Shown here: piece by piece, positions 44,105 through 54,425 of the stretch
Numbering within the stretch: position 1 is the stretch's first letter
How the letters are laid out: every line of letters begins with the position of its first letter
Assembly: GCA_013407085.1 (NCBI GenBank)
Contig: JACCGJ010000557.1
Span: 47,550 to 111,549, forward strand
Source: Atriophallophorus winterbourni
Lineage: Eukaryota; Platyhelminthes; Trematoda; Plagiorchiida; Microphallidae
Length of the DNA: 64,000 nucleotides
Direction of reading: 5' to 3'
Notes under the pieces: generated by a model
Database searches by the model: none
What the model was told of the DNA's origin: nothing
What the model saw: the letters and a program-made list of their open reading frames with translations, nothing else
Translations under genes and position numbers: made by a program

Positions 44105-45115
44105 TGCCGTAACTAATCAACATCTGTGTCGACAATTCCCGTGATCTTGTTGCTGTGACTGAATCTTGGTATCAATCCATTTGACCGACATTGAACTTTC
44201 TATCCCTAATATGACACTCCTGCCGTGGTGGCGTTGGAGGTGGTGTTACGCTGTGTTGTCACGAGCGACTAAAGATAAATATAATCTCTGATACTGATAT
44301 TTCAATCACTGACACGCTGTGGTGCTCACTTGACCCGGAATCTGGTGACAACTGTACAATCGAGGTCATATACCGCTCAACAACATCGACCGCACAACAC
44401 AACGATATGCTAGGTGAAACACTTTAGCGCCTCGACGCTCGACAGTACACTCAAATACTAATCATCAAGGACTTCAACCTTCCGCGGCTATACTCAAGAG
44501 ACCAGTATCGGCTAACGAATCAATCGCCTACGAATCTCCATTGGGACGGAGTAATCATGTCGTGCTCGGGTTCGATTATGTCTGCAGTGCTTTGAGAAAG
44601 CGATGAGACGAAGGTCATCCGTAAAGTCGAGTTTTGGAGATTCAGAGGAACACTCTGTGAAATAAACGAGATCTAGATGATTTCAGTGACTCAAATATAT
44701 ATTACAACTAATTGTTGAACTACCTTCAGATGCAAATCCAATCAAACTCTCGATTTATTCCCAACAAAGATGTCCGAACCTTCCGATTCATTGTTAGCAG
44801 TAGAACCAGAAAATGGATCTCACTGAAAAGACGAGCCTGGGCCATATATTGTGATCTTGCAACTCCTGTAAGTTGGTTTCGATTTTGCCGAACACGGAAC
44901 AGAGTGACCACCCTCGTTCGGCAGGACAAACAACAGTACCAGCAACACATGGTGGAAGGAATCGAATATAATCCAATAATACTACGTTTGACAACAATCT
45001 TTAAGCATATTTCTTGATATTTTTTACCGTCCGACCCGATGTACATTGTTGTAGGTCTTGTAAAGCATAGCTTTTTTTTACCCGCATATCATCTATGAAT
45101 CTATGAATAAAGAAC
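44105..45115 (+). pseudogene. Family D LINE, endonuclease relic joined to the 3' UTR
   Basis: Endonuclease pieces: 'DLVAVTESWYQS' (Glu), 'GGVTLCCHERLK', 'LIIKDFNLPRLYSRD' (GDFN box mutated to KDFN). The linker 44712-45017 is open: 'RTFRFIVSSRTRKWISLKRR', matching 'DFRFKLRSRTKKWLGKRNFA' of family A. The linker then stops and passes straight into the family 3' UTR ('ccgacccgatgtacattgtt', 'ggtcttgtaaagcatagc', 'ctatgaatctatgaataaa'), so the whole RT is deleted. From 44559 on, the sequence is part of the palindrome's left arm. Confidence 0.75.
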
Positions 45116-45725
45116 ACGCCCTCGAACGCTCATTCACTGAGTTGTTTGACGACATTTGTTTGACCACATTGCATTTAATATCCAATACCGCGGAACCGAT
45201 GTACCTTCGCTCTTAAATCTTGTTCTGACAAGCAATGAACATGACCTTGATAACGTTGTTCACTAAAGTCAACTGGGACTAAGTGATCACGCCATCATCC
45301 AGTTTGACCATCTGTTTCAAGTTGTAAGAACAAATGATGCCCGTAACACAGTTGGACGGATCAACATTGTGGCTCTGAGTGATGCTCTTCAAAACGCGAT
45401 TAACTACAAACCGGATTCCAGCAACGTACACCAGTTTTGTGTATGGTTAATATCTCATCTTAAGCATTCAATCGAAGTGAGCTCAACATTTGTCCTCAGG
45501 GACTCAAGAGAAAACCTCGAATTTTAACTAAGAAGCCGAACTCATACGTGGTTAAACGTACGAAACGTTGCTTGGCGACTGTGTCGGCAAAACGCATCAT
45601 CAGAGACCTAAGAAACATTCCGTTTATTGAGGAACAAAGTAAACAAATTTGTAATCCAAGACATGTACTACCAAGAACGGATATCGCACATGATGCTTAT
45701 GCTATCGAAGTCGATTAATTATAGC
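45115..45725 (+). pseudogene. Second LINE endonuclease-linker fragment (palindrome left arm)
   Basis: Frames give 'YRGTDVPSLLNLVLTSNEHD', 'LGLSDHAIIQFDHLF' (SDH box intact), 'VSSTFVLRDSRENLEF' and 'LRSRTHTWLNVRNVAWRLC', the same region as the family A ORF2 residues between endonuclease and RT. Stops are present and no RT follows. An inverted identical copy lies at 49355-49965. Confidence 0.7.
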
Positions 45726-46590
45726 AATGATAACCAGGCTCAGCAAGATCCCTGATTACACTTGCAGGCTGGATATTCTACACTCCAAGCAGAATTGCCG
45801 TAGGTGGTTTTATTCCGTGTGTCAGTTTAATCACGAGTTCGTTCCTTGCAGACATTTGGGATTTCTGAGTGTACTTTTATTTACACTCAACCTTGAACTA
45901 TAGACGCGAACTGATCCTAGTATTGTCCCTGCCTAATCAGATTTATTCGGTGTCAAACAGATTTGTCTTCAAGTTCATGTAGTTACATAATAATGACCAT
46001 ACCTCAGGCTAAGTGGAAATCTCTAGTCTTCCAGATCGAACGTTACAAATAGTGTAATTATATAGTTACATAAAATATTCATTTGTATGCTATTCCATCA
46101 CACATACCCCACAAGCGCTCCTTATATAGTTACACATTCGCATAGGCTTTGATAAATTCAACAGAAATCTTGCCATCTGGTCGCGATTCCATGTTCTACC
46201 TCTGTCATAAAGCATTTGAAATTTTTCACTTCTATGACGTTTTACATTTTATCGAGTAGTAACTGCTACGTGGTTAGGCAATTATATATGCACTGATATC
46301 TATTAGGCGGTTGAATGGCTCATCCCGCCAAGCTATGTTACTATTATGATCAATGCTTCGCAGCCCGGAGGACTTCGAGGTTTGCGCAAAAAACGACTGC
46401 GTCAAGACGCGTTACAAATCAGACGAAACTGTTTCTCAAAGCCACATGTTCTCTACACGCTCCATTCAATTTGGAGTCCCTGCTCGATGTAGCTGATGAT
46501 ACTTACGATCGAATTGCATTGCATTTCATCTGAGGATATAATATTGAAACGCATCATTCAATGGAATATTATTCATAGATTTATTCATAG
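45726..46590. other. Palindrome arm interior, no gene recognised
   Basis: This part of the left arm and its partner at about 48500-49350 carry no coding motif that I recognise. A stretch at 45913-45960 and 46080-46110 weakly resembles sequence flanking the repeat H ribozymes ('tattgtccctgcctaatca', 'catttgtatgc'), without an intact core. Confidence 0.4.
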
Positions 46591-47480
46591 ATTATATGCA
46601 GGTAAAAAGCTATGCTTTACAAGACCCACAAAAATGTACATCGGGTCGGATAGTAAAAAATATCAAAATATTGTTAGATAATTGTCAAACATAAAAAACA
46701 TACTTTTCCATGTGGATATCTAGTGATCTTGAATCTTTTCCATGTGGATATCTAGTGATTTTTTGAAAACTTCAACAGTTCCAGATTGTACCACATGAGT
46801 AGGTAAACTGTTCCACAGTTGCACATTGCGAACGGAAAATGCATATTTGCGGCAGTTCAACCTGCTATGCTGTTGGTAAAGTTTTAATTGGTGACCTCGC
46901 AGATGTGTGTTATGAGAAAGATGAAACAAATGACCGCAAGGATGATTTGTTTCATTAAGCACTGTCCAAATGAATATAAGTGCTCCTCGTTTCCGTCTGT
47001 ATTCGGCCGAATGCAAATTCAATAATTTAAGTCGCGTTTCGTATGGATAATTTGATAGTCCCAGGACGAGTTTTGTCGCTCTGCGCTGTGGAGTTTCTAA
47101 TAGCAGAATATCTTTTTTCAACCAAGGATCCATGCCGGTATAGCATATTCAACATGAGGACGGATGTACGTTGAAATCAATTTGCAGGCAATATTGTGGT
47201 CAAACGAACCTAGGACTCTTTTAAGGAGACCCAAGTTGTTTTCAGCTTTGCAGGCAGCCAGTCGACATTGCATTGAGTTTCCTAAGTCTGATTGGATAAT
47301 AACACCTAAATCTTTTTCGGAGGAGGCGGGTTTAATAACAGTGCGACCAAGATAATATTCTTTGCTCGACTTGCTGTTGAGAGACAATAGGCTGCATTTC
47401 GAAGCATTCAGGGGCATTTCGTTGTCCATGTACCAAGTGTGAATCATATCGAGATCCCGTTGCAGGTTCTGCGTGTCGTC
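46590..47480 (-). pseudogene. Family D LINE RT C-terminus, left palindrome arm
   Basis: Minus strand from 47480: 'DDTQNLQRDLDMIHTW', 'NASKCSLLSLNSKSS', 'EKDLGVIIQSDLGNSMQC', 'YIRPHVEYAIPAW', a one-base frame break near 47125, 'LLETPQRRATKLVLGLSNYP', 'FSVRNVQLWNSLPTHVV', then the family 3' UTR down to 46590. The RT lacks its catalytic box because the inverted copy starts just after it. Confidence 0.85.
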
Positions 47481-48500
47481 AGTCCTCGGACCGCTTTTGT
47501 TTTTAATATATATAAACGACTTGCCTACTGTATTACAGTCGTCCGTGCTTATTTTCGCTGATGACGCAAAGCTTTGGCGCAAGATAGACTCCACAGACGA
47601 CACACAGAACCTGCAACGGGATCTCGATATGATTCACACTTGGTCCATAGACAACGAAATGCCCTTGAATGCTTCGAAATGCAGCCTATTGTCTCTCAAC
47701 AGCAAGTCGAGCAAAGAATATTATCTTGGTCGCACTGTTATTAAACCCGCCTCCTCCGAAAATATTTAGATGTGATTATCCAATCAGACTTAGGAAACTC
47801 AATGCAATGTCGACTGGCTGCCTGCAAAGCTGAAAACAACTTGGGTCTCATTAAAAGAGTCCTAGGTTCGTTTGACCCCAATATTGCATGCAAATTGATT
47901 TCAACGTACATCCGTCCTCATGTTGAATATGCTATACCGGCATGGGATCCTTGGTTGAAAAAAGATATTCTGCTATTAGAAACTCCATAGCGCAGAGCGA
48001 CAAAACTCGTCCTGGGACTATCAAATTATCCATACGAAACGCGACTTAAATTATTGAATTTGCATTCGGCTGAATACAGACGGGAACGAGGAGCACTTAT
48101 ATTCATTTGGACAGTGCTTAATCAAACAAATCATCCTTGCGGTCATTTGTTTCATCTTTCCCATAACACACATTTGCGAGGTCACCAATTAAAACTTTAC
48201 CAACAGCATAGCAGGTTGAACTGCCGCAAATATGCATTTTCCGTTCGCAATGTGCAACTGTGGAACAGTTTACCTACTCATGTGGTACAATCTGAAACTG
48301 TTGAAGTTTTCAAAAAATCACTAGATATCCACATGGAAAAGATTCAAGATCACTAGATATCCACATGGAAAAGTATGTTTTTTTATGTTTGACAATTATC
48401 TAACAATATTTTGATATTTTTTACTATCCGACCCGATGTACATTTTTGTGGGTCTTGTAAAGCATAGCTTTTTACCTGCATATAATCTATGAATAAATCT
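47481..48500 (+). pseudogene. Family D LINE RT C-half, spacer plus right palindrome arm
   Basis: 'SVLGPLLFLIYINDLP' and the catalytic 'VLIFADDAKLWRKI' lie in the spacer; 'DDTQNLQRDLDMIHTW' onward is in the arm. A frame break at about 47762 and a stop at 47988 ('ETP' then stop) inactivate it; the C-terminal 'RKYAFSVRNVQLWNSLP' is open from 48054. The 3' UTR with 'ccgacccgatgtacat' ends near 48500. It is the only part of the palindrome that keeps the catalytic Asp pair. Confidence 0.87.
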
Positions 48501-49354
48501 ATAAAATATCCATTGGATGATGCGTTTCAAGTTCATATCCCAGATGAATGCCAATTGCAATTCGTCGTAAGGATCATCAGCACATAGCGCAGGGACTCCA
48601 AATGAATGGAGGTGTAGAGAAACATGTGGCTTTGAGAAACAGGTTAGTCTGATTTGTAACGCGTCTGGACGCAGTCGTTTTTGCGCAAACTCGAGTCCTC
48701 AGGGCTGCGAGCATTGATCATTAATAGTAAAATAGCTTGGCGGGATGAGCCATTCAACCGCCTAATATATCAGTTGCATATATAATTTGCCTAACCAAGA
48801 GCAGTTACTCTCGATTAAAATGTTAAAACGTCATAGAAGTGAATGAAAAATGTCTTCAAATGCTTGATGACAGGGCTAGAATATAGAACATGGAATCGCT
48901 TACCAGATGGCAAGATTTCTGTTGAATTGAATTATCAAGCCTTTATGCGACTGTGAACTATATAAGGACGCTTGTTGGGTCATGTGTGATGGATAGCATA
49001 CAAATGAATAGTTATGTAACTAGCATAATTACACTATTTGTAAGTTCGATGATGGAAGACTAGAGATTTCCAATTAGCCTGAGGTATGGTCATTATTATG
49101 TAATACAAGGAACTGAAGACAACTCTGTGGACACCGAATAAATCGATAGGCAGGGACAATACTAGGATCAGTTCGCATCTATAGTTCAAGGTTGAGTGTA
49201 AATAAAAGTAAACTCAGAAATCCCAAATGTCTGCAAGGAACGAACTCGTGATTAAACTGACACACGGAATAAAACCACCTACGGCAATTCTGCTTGGAGT
49301 GTAGAATATCCAGCCTGCAAGTGTAATCAGGGATCTTGCTGAGCCTGGTTATCA

Positions 49355-50522
49355 TTGCTATAATTAATCGACTTCGATAGCATAAGCATCATGTGCGATA
49401 TCCGTTCTTGGTAGTACATGTCTTGGATTACAAATTTGTTTACTTTGTTCCTCAATAAACGGAATGTTTCTTAGGTCTCTGATGATGCGTTTTGCCGACA
49501 CAGTCGCCAAGCAACGTTTCGTACGTTTAACCACGTATGAGTTCGGCTTCTTAGTTAAAATTCGAGGTTTTCTCTTGAGTCCCTGAGGACAAATGTTGAG
49601 CTCACTTCGATTGAATGCTTAAGATGAGATATTAACCATACACAAAACTGGTGTACGTTGCTGGAATCCGGTTTGTAGTTAATCGCGTTTTGAAGAGCAT
49701 CACTCAGAGCCACAATGTTGATCCGTCCAACTGTGTTACGGGCATCATTTGTTCTTACAACTTGAAACAGATGGTCAAACTGGATGATGGCGTGATCACT
49801 TAGTCCCAGTTGACTTTAGTGAACAACGTTATCAAGGTCATGTTCATTGCTTGTCAGAACAAGATTTAAGAGCGAAGGTACATCGGTTCCGCGGTATTGG
49901 ATATTAAATGCAATGTGGTCAAACAAATGTCGTCAAACAACTCAGTGAATGAGCGTTCGAGGGCGTGTTCTTTATTCATAGATTCATAGATGATATGCGG
50001 GTAAAAAAAAGCTATGCTTTACAAGACCTACAACAATGTACATCGGGTCGGACGGTAAAAAATATCAAGAAATATGCTTAAAGATTGTTGTCAAACGTAG
50101 TATTATTGGATTATATTCGATTCCTTCCACCATGTGTTGCTGGTACTGTTGTTTGTCCTGCCGAACGAGGGTGGTCACTCTGTTCCGTGTTCGGCAAAAT
50201 CGAAACCAACTTACAGGAGTTGCAAGATCACAATATATGGCCCAGGCTCGTCTTTTCAGTGAGATCCATTTTCTGGTTCTACTGCTAACAATGAATCGGA
50301 AGGTTCGGACATCTTTGTTGGGAATAAATCGAGAGTTTGATTGGATTTGCATCTGAAGGTAGTTCAACAATTAGTTGTAATATATATTTGAGTCACTGAA
50401 ATCATCTAGATCTCGTTTATTTCACAGAGTGTTCCTCTGAATCTCCAAAACTCGACTTTACGGATGACCTTCGTCTCATCGCTTTCTCAAAGCACTGCAG
50501 ACATAATCGAACCCGAGCACGA
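49355..50522 (-). pseudogene. LINE endonuclease-linker fragments, right palindrome arm
   Basis: This is the inverted copy of 44559-45725: the fragment with 'LGLSDHAIIQF' at 49355-49965, then the family D 3' UTR and the linker frame 50065-50370 ('RTFRFIVSSRTRKWISLKRR'), identical to 44712-45017. It is cut by the gap at 50523. Confidence 0.8.
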
Positions 50523-51522
50523 NNNNNNNNNNNNNNNNNNNNNNNNNNNNNNNNNNNNNNNNNNNNNNNNNNNNNNNNNNNNNNNNNNNNNNNNNNNNNN
50601 NNNNNNNNNNNNNNNNNNNNNNNNNNNNNNNNNNNNNNNNNNNNNNNNNNNNNNNNNNNNNNNNNNNNNNNNNNNNNNNNNNNNNNNNNNNNNNNNNNNN
50701 NNNNNNNNNNNNNNNNNNNNNNNNNNNNNNNNNNNNNNNNNNNNNNNNNNNNNNNNNNNNNNNNNNNNNNNNNNNNNNNNNNNNNNNNNNNNNNNNNNNN
50801 NNNNNNNNNNNNNNNNNNNNNNNNNNNNNNNNNNNNNNNNNNNNNNNNNNNNNNNNNNNNNNNNNNNNNNNNNNNNNNNNNNNNNNNNNNNNNNNNNNNN
50901 NNNNNNNNNNNNNNNNNNNNNNNNNNNNNNNNNNNNNNNNNNNNNNNNNNNNNNNNNNNNNNNNNNNNNNNNNNNNNNNNNNNNNNNNNNNNNNNNNNNN
51001 NNNNNNNNNNNNNNNNNNNNNNNNNNNNNNNNNNNNNNNNNNNNNNNNNNNNNNNNNNNNNNNNNNNNNNNNNNNNNNNNNNNNNNNNNNNNNNNNNNNN
51101 NNNNNNNNNNNNNNNNNNNNNNNNNNNNNNNNNNNNNNNNNNNNNNNNNNNNNNNNNNNNNNNNNNNNNNNNNNNNNNNNNNNNNNNNNNNNNNNNNNNN
51201 NNNNNNNNNNNNNNNNNNNNNNNNNNNNNNNNNNNNNNNNNNNNNNNNNNNNNNNNNNNNNNNNNNNNNNNNNNNNNNNNNNNNNNNNNNNNNNNNNNNN
51301 NNNNNNNNNNNNNNNNNNNNNNNNNNNNNNNNNNNNNNNNNNNNNNNNNNNNNNNNNNNNNNNNNNNNNNNNNNNNNNNNNNNNNNNNNNNNNNNNNNNN
51401 NNNNNNNNNNNNNNNNNNNNNNNNNNNNNNNNNNNNNNNNNNNNNNNNNNNNNNNNNNNNNNNNNNNNNNNNNNNNNNNNNNNNNNNNNNNNNNNNNNNN
51501 NNNNNNNNNNNNNNNNNNNNNN
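50523..51522. other. Assembly gap, exactly 1000 N
   Basis: A round-number N run is a scaffolding placeholder of unknown true length. On its left is a palindrome arm; on its right the end of a Penelope-like element. Confidence 0.99.
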
Positions 51523-52344
51523 TGACTGCTCGAAGTGGCACTGACGATGGTATTTGGCCGGCCGACCACTGGTCACGTGATCGCATGTGATTGATTGATT
51601 GATTGGCTGTTTTTTCGGTTCTTCGTCTCAGTCGCATCCGTGCGTAGATGTCGTCCAAGCTCACGTGTTCGTTGATCGATCGTTCACCGGAGTACCAGGC
51701 TTCGATGAACTCTCGCGCTGCTTTGTTATTAGCTCGACCCAAGATGTGGCAGTTATGCCAGTCCATCTCGTGATCTTCGTTGTCGACGTGCGTTGATATG
51801 AGAGACTTGGTGTCGTGACGTCGTACGGCTAGTTGATGCTCATGGATTCGAGTTTTTAGTTTTCGATCGGTTTGTCCGATGTAGTGTTTGTCACAGTGCG
51901 TGCACTGTATTTTGTACACTACGTTTGCGTTTTCATCTTTGGGTATTGCATCTTTCACTTTTGTGAGCACGTTACGTAGGGTTGCTGTTGGTTTGTGGGC
52001 GATAAAAATACCGTGCGGTCGTAGGAGTCTTGATGTCATTTCCGAGATGTCTTTGACGTATGGTAACGCCGCCCGTTGCATAACATCAGTCTGGTCTCGC
52101 CTAGGGCGTGTCGTTAGGCATCTACGGATAAAGTTCTTCGGGTAAGAATTCTTCTGGAATAGCTTGTATAAATATTGTTCTTCCTCTTTTTGCAGTGTGA
52201 GCGTGCTGCAGTGTGTTCTAGCGCGTTGAAACAACGTCCGAACGCAGCTTTTCTTGTGTGCTGTTGGGTGGTTACTTTTGAAGTTCAAGATTTGGTCCGT
52301 GTGGCTCGGCTTTCTATATACATTGGTCTGTAGTTCGCCGTTAC
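51523..52344 (-). pseudogene. Penelope-like element A: RT-to-endonuclease linker and GIY-YIG domain
   Basis: The minus-strand frame reads 'VYRKPSHTDQILNFKSNH' (end of RT/thumb), 'RTLFQRARTHCS', 'KNSYPKNFIRRCL', 'LPYVKDISEMTSRLLRPHGI' and the GIY-YIG nuclease 'NVVYKIQCTHCDKHYIGQT' with 'KLKTRIHEHQLAV' (Arg) and 'HEMDWHNCHIL' and 'REFIEAWYS' (Glu). All expected catalytic positions (Tyr, Tyr, Arg, Glu) are visible. The frame is open from 52340 to the gap and ends near 51540. Its RT partner lies head to head on the other strand (52345-53090), so the element is rearranged. Confidence 0.93.
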
Positions 52345-53090
52345 TCAGTCTGGTGACTTATCGGAAAGTTGCTTCAGCTACAACAGAAAAACTAGAACGA
52401 AAAATCATAAATACTCTGCAAAAATTGAAGACATTGGGGCGACTCACAGAGGAAGAATACTTTCGTATGAAACCGAAAGATTCTACGACACCTAGGTTTT
52501 ACGGACTCCCGAAGATCCACAAAGAAGGTATACCACTTCGCCCAATTGTATCGCTACCAGGAGCACCCTAATACAAGCTATCCAAGGAATTAAGAAGAAG
52601 ACTACTATACCTTACCCATGGGTCAGAACACTCAATCCAATCAGCCGCAGAATTTCTACAGAAGATCAAAGGAACCAAGATCCAAGATGACGAAATTATG
52701 GTCTCATTCGACATTGTCGCACTCTTCACCTCGATCGACACCACCCTAGCGAAGCAAACTGTGGCATCACTTTTGAACGAACGAATGATGGCCGATGGAG
52801 AAAGACTTAACAAAGAAGACCTATTAGAACTGCTCGACTTATGCCTTACAACACAATTCACCTTCAACAGACAAGCTTACGAACAAATAAGAGGCACCCC
52901 AATGGGCTCACCAATCTCAGGACTAATCGCCGAAATCGTAATGCAGAGGCTGGAGCAGATCTCCCTACCATTGATACAACCCACCCTATGGGTACGCTAC
53001 GTGGACGATACTTTCGTGATTATTAAACGATCAAAACTTGAGGAAACTCTCACGGCTGCATGCGGAAAAACACGCCATCGCTTACCAATC
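52345..53090 (+). pseudogene. Penelope-like element A: reverse transcriptase
   Basis: Plus strand gives 'EKLERKIINTLQKLKTLGRL', 'TPRFYGLPKIHKEGIPLRPI' (RT1-2 of Penelope), 'EIMVSFDIVALFTSIDTTLA' (block A Asp), 'QIRGTPMGSPISGLIAEIVM' and the catalytic 'LWVRYVDDTFVIIKRSKLEE'. An in-frame stop sits at 52570-52572 in place of the residue after 'LPGAP'. The match ends near 53090, right where the GIY-YIG half would be expected to start; that half is found inverted at 51523-52344. Confidence 0.92.
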
Positions 53091-53097
53091 GCTATTT

Positions 53098-53167
53098 TTC
53101 TTTCCTATGTCTCTAGGCCTGGCAGTCTTTGACTGGGCGACACTTCGCCTGGAGCAGGCTTGTGATT
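53098..53167 (+). repeat. Repeat R1 fragment at the end of Penelope-like element A
   Basis: 'ctctaggcctgg' and 'gcctggagcaggcttgtgat' match the 3' half of repeat R1, with an internal deletion. Confidence 0.6.
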
Positions 53168-53169
53168 TC

Positions 53170-53312
53170 ATACACGTATAATAGAAAAAGCTGAAGAGAA
53201 TGACTTTATTCGTCTACGCGAATTTTCAGCAATACAGCTGTTAGTGTTACGTGAATGTGTGTTCAGTTGTAGAATCGAAAACAATCTCTGTGCCACAATT
53301 TCTCACCGATTG
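53170..53312 (+). other. Unassigned open frame, possible exon
   Basis: The frame reads 'IIEKAEENDFIRLREFSAIQ' then 'LLVLRECVFSCRIENN' up to a stop at 53313. It is Glu/Leu-rich and not repeat-derived as far as I can see. No family is recognised and splice sites are not clear. It lies just upstream of the NF-YC exon on the same strand. Confidence 0.25.
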
Positions 53313-53419
53313 TAGCCAGGCTCGTTGAGTGTCATCATTAGCATACTGTCTTTCATTATCATGCTATCGCTGTTTATTCATCGGTATTTTTGTTTCTCAT
53401 TTCCTCCCTCCATAATCAG

Positions 53420-53632
53420 ATGATCAGCGCCGAGGCGCCAATTCTTTTCGCCAAGGCGGCGGAGTTGTTTATTCGTGAATTAACGTTGCGTGCGTGGATT
53501 CACACCGAGCGGAACCGTCGCCGTACTTTACAACGTAACGATATCGCCATGGCCGTGAGTGATGGAGACACGGATCAATTCGATTTTTTAATCGATATTG
53601 TTCCTCGGGAAGAAATCCGCGGTCTTCGTCGG
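53420..53632 (+). CDS. NFYC: NF-YC, CCAAT-binding factor subunit C, histone-fold exon
   Basis: NF-YC pairs with NF-YB through histone folds and, with NF-YA, binds CCAAT promoter boxes in the nucleus. The exon follows an acceptor 'cctccataatcag' and reads '[18 protein letters not shown]', '[20 protein letters not shown]', '[20 protein letters not shown]' and '[13 protein letters not shown]', ending at a GT donor at 53633. It covers helix 1 end to helix 3 and the NF-YA contact region, 71 codons. Animal NF-YC has '[19 protein letters not shown]'; here '[12 protein letters not shown]' carries extra residues before DQFDFL. The first histone-fold exon (LPLARIKKIMK) and the Gln-rich tail are not found in the window, so flanking introns are large. 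Confidence 0.93.
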
Positions 53633-53639
53633 GTAGGAA

Positions 53640-54090
53640 TTTTTTAGTTCTTGTCTATCATGTTTCATCTATCAATGCACTTTTTCTTTACCTCATTCTC
53701 GTCTGGTTTTGTTTACAGGATGACTCGTGACTCTGTGATATTTGTAGCGTCATTCTTTCATATGTAATCCGAGATTTGTCGTAAAATCCAGGTTGTCGTG
53801 ATATCATTTCAATGGATTAACGATTCATATTTCCCTTCCTTCGTGCGTTTTACACACACTGCGTTTCTTGTGTTTATACGTATATAAATCATCTGGGACT
53901 TTGTCACCGACACCTGATTTCCACGGAAAATCGTTTCGTATGTAGATGACAAATCACAGTTCATCGCCCAACTAAGAACTTGGCGTTTTTAATATACGCG
54001 GTCAATGCATACTGTGCGACTATTTGGAATTGGTTCTGTAGGCGCAGAACACTGCTTTTCATATTCCATGAATGAATATGTCCTCATCTC
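53640..54090. other. NF-YC intron, no feature recognised
   Basis: Non-coding, T-rich sequence following the NF-YC donor. No repeat or RNA gene identified. Confidence 0.4.
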
Positions 54091-54092
54091 AC

Positions 54093-54322
54093 CAGTGCAC
54101 GGATGTACTATCGTGCAGTACTTTTGTGCTGTGCGGCTAACACCGTGCTAAATTGATTGGCCACCGGTAGTGAGCTGCACGCTGAAACACACTGGAGTCT
54201 CACTGCCACTACAATTTCTATTTTCCAATATCTGTCTAGGCCTGGGCAACCTGACAGTATCGTCGCCCACATATAGTCTCTGACTGTGCGGCACGTTGCC
54301 TGGATCAGGCTTGTATGGTATG
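54093..54322 (+). repeat. SINE-like repeat R1, best-preserved copy
   Basis: It runs from 'gtgcacggatgtactatcgt' through 'gtagtgagctgcacgctgaa' and 'tctgtctaggcctgggcaac' to 'ctggatcaggcttgtatggt'. It matches 34858-35090 along its length and is immediately followed by an inverted partial copy. Confidence 0.75.
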
Positions 54323-54425
54323 GTATGAAAGCACAAGCCTGATCCAGGCAAAGTGCCGCACAGCCAGAGACTGCATGTGGGCTAAGATACTGTCAGGTTG
54401 CCCAGGCCTAGACAGATATGAGAAT
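54323..54425 (-). repeat. Repeat R1, inverted partial copy forming a hairpin with its neighbour
   Basis: 'acaagcctgatccaggcaaa' through 'gcccaggcctagacagatat' is the reverse complement of the last 100 bp of the previous copy. The two copies meet tail to tail with about 18 bp between the innermost complementary blocks, so the RNA or single strand would fold into a long hairpin. Confidence 0.8.

Larger units (their letters stand above)
44559..50522. repeat. Large inverted repeat (near-palindrome), arms about 2.9 kb, 115-bp spacer
   Basis: The left arm 44559-47480 is repeated in reverse complement at 47596-50522. The spacer 47481-47595 encodes the RT segment with the FADD box and is continuous in frame with the right arm only. 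The outer 1.3 kb of the arms (44559-45870 and 49210-50522) appears identical, including an 8-T run and two unbroken 101- and 106-codon frames. The inner 1.6 kb differs at many positions and by small indels. The right arm still matches at the very last base before the N gap. Confidence 0.92.

Noticed and set aside
45913..46110. Possible further repeat H ribozyme in the palindrome arm
   Set aside because: Flanking words resemble repeat H, but the core reads 'ctaatcaga' and no GAAA with a stem II is present.
50036..50356. 106-codon frame identical to 44726-45046
   Set aside because: It is the reverse-strand shadow of the LINE linker in both palindrome arms, not a gene.
51535..51575. Possible hammerhead at 'ctgacgatgg' next to the gap
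   Set aside because: There is no GAAA element or stem II partner downstream on either strand, so only a seven-base core match remains.
50464..51576. Long open frames across the gap
   Set aside because: They consist of unknown residues from the 1000 N and carry no information.
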